Positions 1 through 5,517 of a stretch of DNA of 8,871 bases are shown one piece after another (the stretch's first letter is position 1; every line of letters starts with the position of its first letter). Below the pieces are notes generated by a model. It was not told the DNA's origin. It was given only the letters and a program-made list of their open reading frames with translations, and made no database searches. The position numbers and the translations under genes are program-made. The stretch is from assembly GCA_031268525.1 (NCBI GenBank), contig JAIRXA010000180.1, forward strand, positions 1 through 8,871, in the 5' to 3' direction. The stretch is from Coriobacteriales bacterium. Its GTDB lineage: Bacteria > Actinomycetota > Coriobacteriia > Coriobacteriales > UBA8131.

Positions 1-914
1 TCGAGGAAGGGATGCTCCTCGTCGATAATCTCACTGACATCAAACTCGTAGAAGCGCATCAACCAATCGGCCTGATAGAGGCGATGCTCGCGCAAAAGTT
101 GCACCGAACCGGCAGGTGGTAACAGAGGATTGTCGTTGATCGGAATATAGGCAGAGAAGAAGACGCGTTGCATCTCCAGCTTCCGATAGAGATTGGCCGA
201 GAGGTTGAGGATATGATAGTCACTTTCTGGTGAGGCGCCGACAATCATCTGGGTGCTCTGACCTGCGGGAACAAAGCGGGTTCGCCGCACTGTTGAGAGT
301 CGTTTGTCCTGATAGTTCGCCTTGATCCCATCGCGCACAAAACGCATCGGCTGGATGATGGAATGTGTCCCCTTGTCCGGAGCCAGCAGTTTGAGACTCT
401 GCTCTGAGGGAAACTCGATATTCAGACTCATGCGATCAACAAGCACCCCGAGACGAACCAATAACTCATCAGAAGTCCCCGGTATGGCCTTCGCGTGTAT
501 GTAGCCTCGAAAGCCATATTCCTCACGCAGGATACGGACAGCCTCGCACATCTGCTCGGTCGTGAAATCGGGATTACGTAGGATACCCGAAGAGAGAAAC
601 AGGCCCTCGATATAGTTGCGTCGATAGAAGCCGATGGTCAGCTCGGCGAGTTCGCGTGCAGAAAATGTTGCACGCGGGATATCGTTACTGCGACGGTTGA
701 CGCAGTAGGCACAGTCATAGGAACAGACGTTGGAGAGCAGCACCTTGAGCAGGGTTATACAGCGCCCATCCGCAGAGAAAGCGTGACAGATACCCGCCTC
801 CATCGTTGAGCCAAGCTGTCCTTTGACCGCCTGCCGTTCGACCCCACAGGAGGTGCAGGCAACATCGTATTTGGCTGCGTCAGCCAGAATGGTCAGCTTG
901 TCGAGCAACTCCAT
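1..914 (-). CDS. Radical SAM protein, putative DNA modification/repair family (TIGR03916-like); 3' end beyond window
   Basis: 304 codons are visible and the frame is still open at the left edge. Family members are about 400 residues, so roughly a quarter is missing. The N-terminus (LADAAKYDVAC) and the stretch GICHAF-DGRC-LLKVLLSN lead into the radical SAM cluster motif C64-x3-C68-x2-C71. This is followed by CVNRRSND, FYRRNYIEGLFLSSG and GYIHAKAIPG, all hallmarks I recall for the family named rSAM_link_UDG, whose genes commonly neighbour a uracil-DNA-glycosylase-related partner. The partner would lie beyond position 1 and cannot be seen. The enzyme should bind a [4Fe-4S] cluster and cleave S-adenosylmethionine; its substrate is unknown. 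ATG 914 is chosen because family homology starts there and AAGGTG lies 8 nt upstream. GTG 974, preceded by GGGAG at 7 nt, would add 20 Gly/Ala-rich residues and sits only about 30 nt from the predicted transcription start. Two LexA boxes control the promoter. Confidence 0.9.
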   Translation of the reverse strand, partial: MELLDKLTILADAAKYDVACTSCGVERQAVKGQLGSTMEAGICHAFSADGRCITLLKVLLSNVCSYDCAYCVNRRSNDIPRATFSARELAELTIGFYRRNYIEGLFLSSGILRNPDFTTEQMCEAVRILREEYGFRGYIHAKAIPGTSDELLVRLGVLVDRMSLNIEFPSEQSLKLLAPDKGTHSIIQPMRFVRDGIKANYQDKRLSTVRRTRFVPAGQSTQMIVGASPESDYHILNLSANLYRKLEMQRVFFSAYIPINDNPLLPPAGSVQLLREHRLYQADWLMRFYEFDVSEIIDEEHPFL

Positions 915-991
915 ACGAACTTCACCTTCCCCATCGGAAGGTGCCGCTGCGCCACCCGCTCCCCCGGCAAGCACTCAGCAACTCCCTTGAC

Positions 992-1005
992 AGAACATTT
1001 GTTCG
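992..1005 (-). promoter_or_regulatory. LexA (SOS) box 2, over the transcription start
   Basis: On the minus strand this reads CGAACAAATGTTCT, which matches CGAACRNRYGTTCG except at the last base. Its centre is 27 bp downstream of the centre of box 1, and it overlaps the predicted start of transcription. Paired boxes suggest cooperative or particularly tight repression. Confidence 0.75.
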
Positions 1006-1010
1006 ATATC

Positions 1011-1039
1011 ATAGTAAACGAACGGATGTTCGATGTCAA
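1011..1039 (-). promoter_or_regulatory. Promoter of the radical SAM gene
   Basis: On the minus strand there is a perfect -35 TTGACA (1034-1039), a 17-bp spacer (1017-1033) and a -10 TACTAT (1011-1016, 4 of 6 matches to consensus). Transcription should start near 1004. That gives a leader of about 90 nt to ATG 914, or about 30 nt to the alternative start GTG 974. This is the best sigma-70-type promoter in the window. A LexA box fills most of its spacer and another covers the start of transcription, so it should be tightly repressed until SOS induction. Confidence 0.8.
1019..1032 (-). promoter_or_regulatory. LexA (SOS) box 1, in the promoter spacer
   Basis: The sequence CGAACGGATGTTCG matches the Gram-positive/actinobacterial SOS consensus CGAACRNRYGTTCG at every defined position. 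It lies between the -35 and -10 elements, where bound LexA would block RNA polymerase. Confidence 0.85.
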
Positions 1040-1081
1040 GAAAATGATTTGAGACGATGCCTGGCGGACGATGTCTGGCAG

Positions 1082-1112
1082 CCAGGGAAGCGCCGATTAA
1101 TCGCTTCCCTGG
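1082..1112. terminator. Strong hairpin, possible terminator or insulator
   Basis: The 11-bp arms CCAGGGAAGCG (1082-1092) and CGCTTCCCTGG (1102-1112) are perfectly complementary around a 9-nt loop. No U-tract follows on either strand, so this is not a textbook intrinsic terminator. It lies between the end of the flavin reductase gene and the SOS promoter and could act as a back-up terminator. Confidence 0.4.
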
Positions 1113-1163
1113 GCTCAATTTGCGCAAGTTTACTACTCTGCAGCCACCTTGCCCTTGTCGCAC

Positions 1164-1196
1164 AAAAAATCCTTACCAAATGCTGACAAGCTTTGG
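1164..1196 (-). terminator. Candidate rho-independent terminator of the flavin reductase gene
   Basis: Read on the minus strand, CCAAAGCT pairs with AGC(A)TTTGG around the loop TGTC, giving an 8-bp stem with a one-base bulge. After 6 nt a run of six T follows (complement of A 1164-1169). It begins about 35 nt past the TGA stop at 1231, a normal terminator position. The gap between stem and T-run weakens the call. Confidence 0.45.
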
Positions 1197-1230
1197 GCGA
1201 AACAGAGTGGCAGGTGGAGCGTCATGGTCA

Positions 1231-2835
1231 TCACAGCGCTATGTAGGCATTAACGGCGTCTTCTGCGGCAAGCTTGCCGCTTGTTGAACACCAGCCCTGC
1301 ATCGAGCTTGGTAATCCATCAATATCGTAATTGAAACCGAAAATCGCGCCAGCATCAGAGCCGCCGGCATAAAGCCCGGGAATTGGCTTTCCTTCTGCGT
1401 CGATAACCCGCGCATTCTCATCGACCTTCAGCCCACCCACAGTATTCATCAGGCTTTGTTGAAGAAGCAAAGCATAGAATGGCCCTGTCGTAAGCGGAAC
1501 CAGCGCCTCGGGAGTTTTGTAGAAATCTGCATCCAGACCAGCAGCGCAATACGAATTATAATCGTCCATGGTCTCCTTGAGCATCTGGGAATCAATACTG
1601 AGAAGATTCGCTAATTCAGAATAACTGTCCGCCTTGAACGCGTTGCCCTTGCTGATCTCCGAATCGATTTGTTCTTGCAAATCGGGAAACGTAACATAAG
1701 AGAGGTCCCAACCCAATATTCCTGTGCTGATCATCGTGTCAACAGCAGCTTGATCCAAGATATTGATGGTTTGGTTTTGCAAGGCGCTTGGGTTGAGGCT
1801 GAAAGCTTGATCGTTGCCGAAACTCTCACTCATGAAACGCACGCCATTTTGATTGATAAGAACCGATTCAGGGCGAGCAATGGGCATGCTGCCCAGTTCT
1901 GATCCCAACGTGCCCCCGCCTTTCATGACAAGCTGACCAGTATTCAGGGCTTCCGGATGATGCAGAGCTGCGCCGATCTCCGTTGCCATTCTTATGCCAT
2001 CACCACGTCGACCGGGAATGCCAGAGTCAATAAAAGGGGAGGTCCCATAGTTGGTGAACTGTACGAGCATTTCCTCGTTGCCCGCATAGCCACCCGTTGC
2101 AATAATCACAACGGGTGCGTTTATCTGGATTCCGGCGCCGTCTTCGCGCCTTGCCACCAAACCGGTGACTTTGCCATCGAAGAGTATTTTCAATGCTGTG
2201 GTATCAAACTCATACTGGACATTAAAAGCTTTGCCTTTTTCGTAGAGGAACTCAAGCGCTTCTTTGGTCTTGCCGCTCTCGGTTTTATATATGTGGAAGA
2301 CGTCCAGGACTACTGTTGCAAACTCGACGCCCAGCGAGAGCAGCCATTCAACTGTCGGCGCAGATTGCATCAGGAAGTTTTTAAAGACACGGGAATTAAA
2401 GGATCCCTTATGATAATTATTGGCATACAGAAAATACTCCTCAACCGTCTTGGTCGCGATGCCAAGTTCCTTTTGTACTGTTGTTCCCAATCCAAAAACG
2501 CCCGAAGTGAGCGCTGACGAGCCACCATAGAATGACTCAGAGAGCTGCTCAATCATGATAACCCTTGCTCCAAGTTCAGCTCCGCGAAGCGCTGCCGCAG
2601 TACCAGTAGAACCACTGCCAATAACAACGATATCGCTATCAAAAGTCTCCAAAATATCAATATCTCTATCAGAATCGTTTGTATCATCTGTAGCGTTGCC
2701 AGCTGTTCTCTGATCATTGGCAGATGGTTGCTGGCTGCAGGCCACCGATCCCATACCAATAACCCCTGCACCAAGTACAGCCGCTCTCCTAAGGAAACTT
2801 CGCCTGTCCAGTGCCTGCTCCTCATGTGTTTTCAT
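1231..2835 (-). CDS. Tat-exported FAD-dependent oxidoreductase (fumarate reductase/KstD-type flavoprotein fold), substrate unknown
   Basis: The 534-residue protein starts with a twin-arginine signal (RRSFLRR at 11-17), a hydrophobic stretch, and SVAC33, which resembles a lipobox. It is therefore probably folded in the cytoplasm, exported and lipid-anchored. The Rossmann motif GSGSTG (73-78) and E96 bind FAD; GGSSALTSG, NGVRFMSES and the C-terminal GGLKVD...IPGLYAGG follow the FAD_binding_2 succinate dehydrogenase/fumarate reductase pattern. There is no CxxCH haem motif and no FMN-binding domain, so electrons must come from a partner not encoded here. By manual comparison with soluble fumarate reductases, the substrate-binding His of the HHTxGG segment is Asn (MNTVGG), and the Arg of the T-R-D segment appears to be Asn. 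Fumarate or urocanate is therefore unlikely. GGAG lies 7 nt before the ATG. It is probably controlled by the upstream LuxR-type membrane regulator. Confidence 0.9.
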   Translation of the reverse strand: MKTHEEQALDRRSFLRRAAVLGAGVIGMGSVACSQQPSANDQRTAGNATDDTNDSDRDIDILETFDSDIVVIGSGSTGTAAALRGAELGARVIMIEQLSESFYGGSSALTSGVFGLGTTVQKELGIATKTVEEYFLYANNYHKGSFNSRVFKNFLMQSAPTVEWLLSLGVEFATVVLDVFHIYKTESGKTKEALEFLYEKGKAFNVQYEFDTTALKILFDGKVTGLVARREDGAGIQINAPVVIIATGGYAGNEEMLVQFTNYGTSPFIDSGIPGRRGDGIRMATEIGAALHHPEALNTGQLVMKGGGTLGSELGSMPIARPESVLINQNGVRFMSESFGNDQAFSLNPSALQNQTINILDQAAVDTMISTGILGWDLSYVTFPDLQEQIDSEISKGNAFKADSYSELANLLSIDSQMLKETMDDYNSYCAAGLDADFYKTPEALVPLTTGPFYALLLQQSLMNTVGGLKVDENARVIDAEGKPIPGLYAGGSDAGAIFGFNYDIDGLPSSMQGWCSTSGKLAAEDAVNAYIAL

Positions 2836-2863
2836 TGTCTTACTCCTTTCATTGTCTTACTCC
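2831..2863 (-). repeat. 16-bp direct repeat duplicating ribosome binding site and start codon
   Basis: TTCATTGTCTTACTCC occurs at 2831-2846 and again, identically, at 2848-2863, a period of 17 bp. On the coding strand each copy carries GGAG, a 7-nt spacer and ATGAA. The copies are identical, which suggests a recent slip or selection to keep both. Confidence 0.9.
2832..2852 (-). promoter_or_regulatory. Six-codon leader ORF overlapping the reductase start
   Basis: An ATG at 2852 with its own GGAG ribosome binding site 7 nt upstream opens a tiny frame encoding MKGVRQ. Its TGA stop (2834-2832) overlaps the reductase ATG (2835-2833) as ATGA. It arises from the adjacent 16-bp tandem duplication. 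It could couple translation or compete for ribosomes, or it could be a neutral by-product of the duplication. Confidence 0.4.
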
Positions 2864-2906
2864 CTATGCCCAACACGTCTCGTCCGTGCCAGAAGAACAC
2901 TACGAG

Positions 2907-2928
2907 TTCCTTGGCTCAAACAAAGGAA
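2907..2928. promoter_or_regulatory. Dyad upstream of the flavin reductase gene, candidate LuxR-type operator
   Basis: TTCCTT (2907-2912) and AAGGAA (2923-2928) form a perfect 6-bp inverted repeat spaced by 10 bp and centred about 82 bp before the reductase start. The core TCCT-N12-AGGAA recurs upstream of the regulator gene at 4720-4740. No consensus -35 is visible nearby, which would fit an activator-dependent promoter. Confidence 0.4.
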
Positions 2929-2940
2929 TTGTCTGGGAAT

Positions 2941-2971
2941 GTAGCCCCTCTTTTCATCGTCTGAAAGCTAC
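2941..2971. other. Bulged inverted repeat in the reductase leader/promoter region
   Basis: GTAGC (2941-2945) plus TTTCA (2952-2956) pair with TGAAA (2962-2966) plus GCTAC (2967-2971). The result is a 10-bp stem with a 6-nt bulge and a TCGTC loop. No T-run follows on either side, so it is not an obvious terminator. Its role is unknown. Confidence 0.25.
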
Positions 2972-3062
2972 GATTTAGCACATGGCTGTTCAGGCAGAAA
3001 AGGGGGAGAAGGGAGCCTTTTGACCAAATTGCTTCAAATGCTGGTGCCTATAAGACGAGATT

Positions 3063-4586
3063 TTATTGGGATAAGGATGTGTCTGCCAAATCTGAATCAA
3101 CCAAATCAATTAAATCCTGTTTTGTGTGCACATTGAGTTTTTCATAGATGTGCTTCATGTGGGTGCGAGCGGTACTTTCTGAAACATGCAGACGCTCGGT
3201 AACGTAGGGGATGCTTCTGCCGCGAGCCAACAACATCAACATTTCCACTTCCCGTGTTGTAAGCGAGAATTCTTCCCCGAGTTCTTTGCAGCGCGTACTC
3301 AGATCCTGTTGACGGACTGACGTTTCGGGCATCACTTTGAGCAGGCTCCAATACCCTGCAATATGATTTTCGCTCAATACCAGCGTCGTTACCGTCATTA
3401 AGAGATACACACAGGCTGTTGAAGCCCTTGTTACCTCAACTATGCCAAAAGATTCAGAATCCATGATAAACCCGAGTATATGCCCCAGCATCAGACCAAG
3501 CGCAATGGAAAGTTGGGTTACTCCGAACACCCTCAAGGGAGGGGTATCCTCAACGCATAGTATCTCCAACACTGCCGACCAGACCATCAGGTAAAAGCAG
3601 GTGTAGCCCATCATGACCGCTATAAGGGCATAGCCCTGATATTGCCCCTGGACAAAGGGGAAGATCAGGTATCCGGCAATCATTATCAAGAAACCGAACC
3701 TGAACGTCACGTGCGGCTTCCAGTTGAAGAGAGCGAAGCCAAAGAACACGACGAGGGCTACCACCAGTCGCCCGATGAGTTGCAGCGTATTGGATACCAT
3801 CAGATCCTGTGGAGTCAGCGGCTTGAACATGTGTTGCAACAACACGATGGCGCAACTGAATACAACAAGAGCAACGGCCAAACGCCAGGGAAGCCCAAAG
3901 ACACTCAGCGGGCTTTTAACAGGGGCCTTATCGCCTGATAGGCATATACTCTTTGGCTTTCTGGGGAGAGGTTCCTGGTCTACTGGCTTGGGGGACACAG
4001 GTCCATCCATGCGTTTTTTGTGGAATACGAGAATCAGCGCACTGATGATTGGAAAAAGCGCCTCAACAACGATGCAGCCGATAGGTTGGAGCAGGAACAT
4101 CATCAGGCTAATGATGACGCCCAGTGCAATTGATCCTGCAATCAAAATTTTGCCGAGCCCTCTCTCGTCAGCAAAAAACGCGTTCGACCAGAGCAGAAGC
4201 AGGCTTGTCATACAAGTTCCCGTGATGGTCGTGCCAAGATAGGCAAAGGCTTCTGGGCCACCATAAGCCGAAAGCCCAGACAAGAGGACACCCAGTGTTC
4301 CGATTGAACCGAGAGTCGCTATCACAAAGCGCCTGTCCAAAAAAGACGAGTGCCGCTTTGCTGTTGTAATAATGATAACGGTGACTATGAGAGCCGATGC
4401 GAAGTCCAAAGTCTCAGCCGTTTGCTGATGCGTGAATAGGTCGGGAAGGAGTTGGGAGAGGTGTATGGTGTAGTGGACGCTATCCATCCACGCCCAATAC
4501 ATCGACATGCCAAATATCATGGTGATTGAACGGCGCGTGAAGATTGATGCGCAAATCGCGTTGAAGCGAAGGCCTGACATGCCCAT
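3063..4586 (-). CDS. Membrane-embedded LuxR-family transcriptional regulator (about 12 TM helices plus C-terminal HTH)
   Basis: From ATG 4586 the protein has 507 residues. Roughly residues 20-420 are hydrophobic in two blocks of about six helices, separated by a charged, Pro/Lys-rich cytoplasmic loop (about 189-228). The last 70 residues are a GerE/LuxR DNA-binding domain (about 440-500) with LTTREVEMLMLLARG, the recognition region VSESTARTHMKHIYEKL and HTKQDLI. This architecture, abundant in Eggerthellaceae beside reductase genes, is thought to sense a compound through the membrane part and activate the neighbour from the membrane. No phosphorylation or classical autoinducer domain is seen. 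A TTG at 4619 is in frame but lacks a ribosome binding site; ATG 4586 has AGGAGG 12 nt upstream. The stop at 3063 is 227 nt before the reductase start. The ligand is unknown, and autoregulation is possible because both genes share a dyad. Confidence 0.88.
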   Translation of the reverse strand: MGMSGLRFNAICASIFTRRSITMIFGMSMYWAWMDSVHYTIHLSQLLPDLFTHQQTAETLDFASALIVTVIIITTAKRHSSFLDRRFVIATLGSIGTLGVLLSGLSAYGGPEAFAYLGTTITGTCMTSLLLLWSNAFFADERGLGKILIAGSIALGVIISLMMFLLQPIGCIVVEALFPIISALILVFHKKRMDGPVSPKPVDQEPLPRKPKSICLSGDKAPVKSPLSVFGLPWRLAVALVVFSCAIVLLQHMFKPLTPQDLMVSNTLQLIGRLVVALVVFFGFALFNWKPHVTFRFGFLIMIAGYLIFPFVQGQYQGYALIAVMMGYTCFYLMVWSAVLEILCVEDTPPLRVFGVTQLSIALGLMLGHILGFIMDSESFGIVEVTRASTACVYLLMTVTTLVLSENHIAGYWSLLKVMPETSVRQQDLSTRCKELGEEFSLTTREVEMLMLLARGRSIPYVTERLHVSESTARTHMKHIYEKLNVHTKQDLIDLVDSDLADTSLSQ

Positions 4587-4598
4587 ACTCGCGAATCG

Positions 4599-4604
4599 CC
4601 TCCT
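4599..4604 (-). promoter_or_regulatory. Ribosome binding site deciding the LuxR-type regulator start
   Basis: The minus strand carries a perfect AGGAGG 12 nt before ATG 4586. It lies inside the frame that would follow the TTG at 4619, arguing that translation starts at 4586. The spacing is a little long. Confidence 0.6.
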
Positions 4605-4719
4605 GTGCTCTGTTTCCAAAACGCAGCAAAAGCACTGTTCGCCCTGCTCTGTCCTTCATGAGGACAATTTTCATATTTTCGCACGAATCGGTATTCTCTG
4701 CTCTTCTTGTCGCTGTAAA

Positions 4720-4740
4720 TCCTATCTACAGAGGTAGGAA
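4720..4740. promoter_or_regulatory. Dyad upstream of the LuxR-type regulator gene, candidate operator
   Basis: TCCTA (4720-4724) and TAGGA (4735-4739) form an inverted repeat with a 10-bp spacer, centred about 143 bp before the regulator start. The TCCT-N12-AGGAA core equals that at 2908-2928 in front of the reductase gene. A smaller stem, CTAC-AGAG-GTAG, is nested inside. Confidence 0.35.
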
Positions 4741-4741
4741 A

Positions 4742-4770
4742 TTTTGCTGGGGAATCCTGGGTTAGCAAAA
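4742..4770. other. AT-rich inverted repeat between the nuclease operon and the regulator gene
   Basis: TTTTGCT (4742-4748) and AGCAAAA (4764-4770) are perfectly complementary across 15 nt, extendable by two G-U pairs in the plus-strand RNA. It could be a weak bidirectional terminator or part of the regulator promoter. The T-run after it on the minus strand is only three bases. Confidence 0.3.
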
Positions 4771-4832
4771 ACACCTTATGGACTATCAGCCGAAGAGGGC
4801 TTCCGATGAGCGTGTTTGATGAGGAGTATGCG

Positions 4833-4857
4833 TGGGACAGCAGGTAGTGCTATCCCA
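4833..4857 (-). terminator. Hairpin after the GntR-ABC-nuclease operon
   Basis: On the minus strand TGGGATAGCA pairs with TGCTGTCCCA around the loop CTACC, a 10-bp stem with one U-G pair. The pair is C-A on the opposite strand, so the minus-strand RNA folds better. It starts 58 nt past the nuclease stop. There is no U-tract, so it may end the operon with help from Rho, or protect the 3' end. Confidence 0.4.
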
Positions 4858-4861
4858 GCTC

Positions 4862-4942
4862 GTTCGTGCCTTGCATGCCTTGCATGCCTTGCATGCCTCG
4901 CATGCCCTGCATATCCTACGTATCCTGCGTGCCTCGCCTACC
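4862..4942. repeat. Degenerate 9-bp tandem repeat (unit TTGCATGCC) spanning the nuclease stop codon
   Basis: About nine units run in phase. Three are identical TTGCATGCC (4871-4897), followed by TCGCATGCC, CTGCATATC, CTACGTATC, CTGCGTGCC and TCGCCTACC, with GTTCGTGCC at the other edge. Nine bases equal three codons. In the nuclease frame the units read Gly-Met/Thr-Gln-like triplets, and the nuclease stop codon TAG is itself a CAG-to-TAG variant of the unit at 4916-4924. The purest units lie just past the stop and contain the palindrome GCATGC. Confidence 0.85.
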
Positions 4943-5503
4943 TCGCGCCAGATGCTCCAGAGCATCCCGTGTCGCAGGGTCGAGGCGTGCACCCAGAGTG
5001 CGCTTGTTTGCAGACGGCGAAGGATTGTGTTCGCTTACCTCGCGCTGCACCTCACACACCTCGTTCGTGAATCCAACCGCAGACATTCGCACCACCCGAT
5101 CACGCAGTACGGTGGATTGAATGGTTGCATCTGAGGTGACGAGCGTGACCTCCCTGCCCTGTTCAAGCGCCCGACGGGCCAAGCCCTCGATGACGCTGTC
5201 GGCAGAAACCCCCGCCGCCGAGAAAAGCACGCTGACCCCGGCCACCTCCTGCGGCTCACCCGTTGAGCTCGGATTGCCCGCACCATCAAAAACGATCGTA
5301 GCCGCGTAGTCGCGTCCCGCGAACGTGGCAACATCGCTGATCAGCTGCTCGCGCGCCGCGTTGTAGGCATCGTGGGTATGGTCAGGCGCGGCCTCGACCA
5401 GATGCTGGTAGTAGCCACTGGAACGCAGCACGTTATAGCCATCGACCAGCAGGATGTGCATGCGTCCATCGGCAGCCAGAGAGCTCGCGTCCGTCTTAGC
5501 CAT
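4916..5503 (-). CDS. YacP/Rae1-like NYN-domain endoribonuclease
   Basis: The 195-residue protein matches the YacP-like NYN (PIN-fold) family. It has ILLVDGYNVLR with D21, TIVFDGAGN with D73, SADSVIE with D102/E106, and VTLVTSDATIQ with D125, which together can form the acidic metal-binding site. Bacillus Rae1 of this family is a ribosome-dependent mRNA endonuclease of about 170 residues; a similar role here is inferred. The frame stays open upstream to 5791, but that part is antisense-like read-through of the permease gene. ATG 5503 has AAGGAG 8 nt upstream and starts 14 nt after the permease stop, so the gene is the last of the GntR-ABC operon. The last residues (GRRGTQDT) are encoded by the degenerate 9-bp repeat, and the stop lies within it. 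The C-terminal tail of about 40 residues after the fold is variable in nature and shows no motif. Confidence 0.85.
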   Translation of the reverse strand: MAKTDASSLAADGRMHILLVDGYNVLRSSGYYQHLVEAAPDHTHDAYNAAREQLISDVATFAGRDYAATIVFDGAGNPSSTGEPQEVAGVSVLFSAAGVSADSVIEGLARRALEQGREVTLVTSDATIQSTVLRDRVVRMSAVGFTNEVCEVQREVSEHNPSPSANKRTLGARLDPATRDALEHLARGRRGTQDT

Positions 5504-5517
5504 TCCACCTTCTCCTT

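Noticed and set aside
975..1287. Short open frames on both strands in the intergenic region left of the reductase
   Set aside because: They cross the terminator hairpins and LexA boxes and lack ribosome binding sites or similarity to known proteins.
1957..2517. Plus-strand open frame of 186 codons inside the flavin reductase gene
   Set aside because: It is antisense to a clearly conserved protein, has no recognisable motif or ribosome binding site, and looks like a shadow frame.
4587..4619. TTG start of the LuxR-type regulator
   Set aside because: No ribosome binding site precedes it, while AGGAGG lies between it and ATG 4586.
4862..4942. Possible CRISPR array
   Set aside because: The units are contiguous 9-mers with no spacers; this is a simple tandem repeat.
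4816..5134. Overlapping plus-strand frames with Ala-Cys-Leu or Met-Pro-Cys repeats
   Set aside because: The repeats are translations of the 9-bp minisatellite in other frames, and there are no ribosome binding sites or conserved domains.
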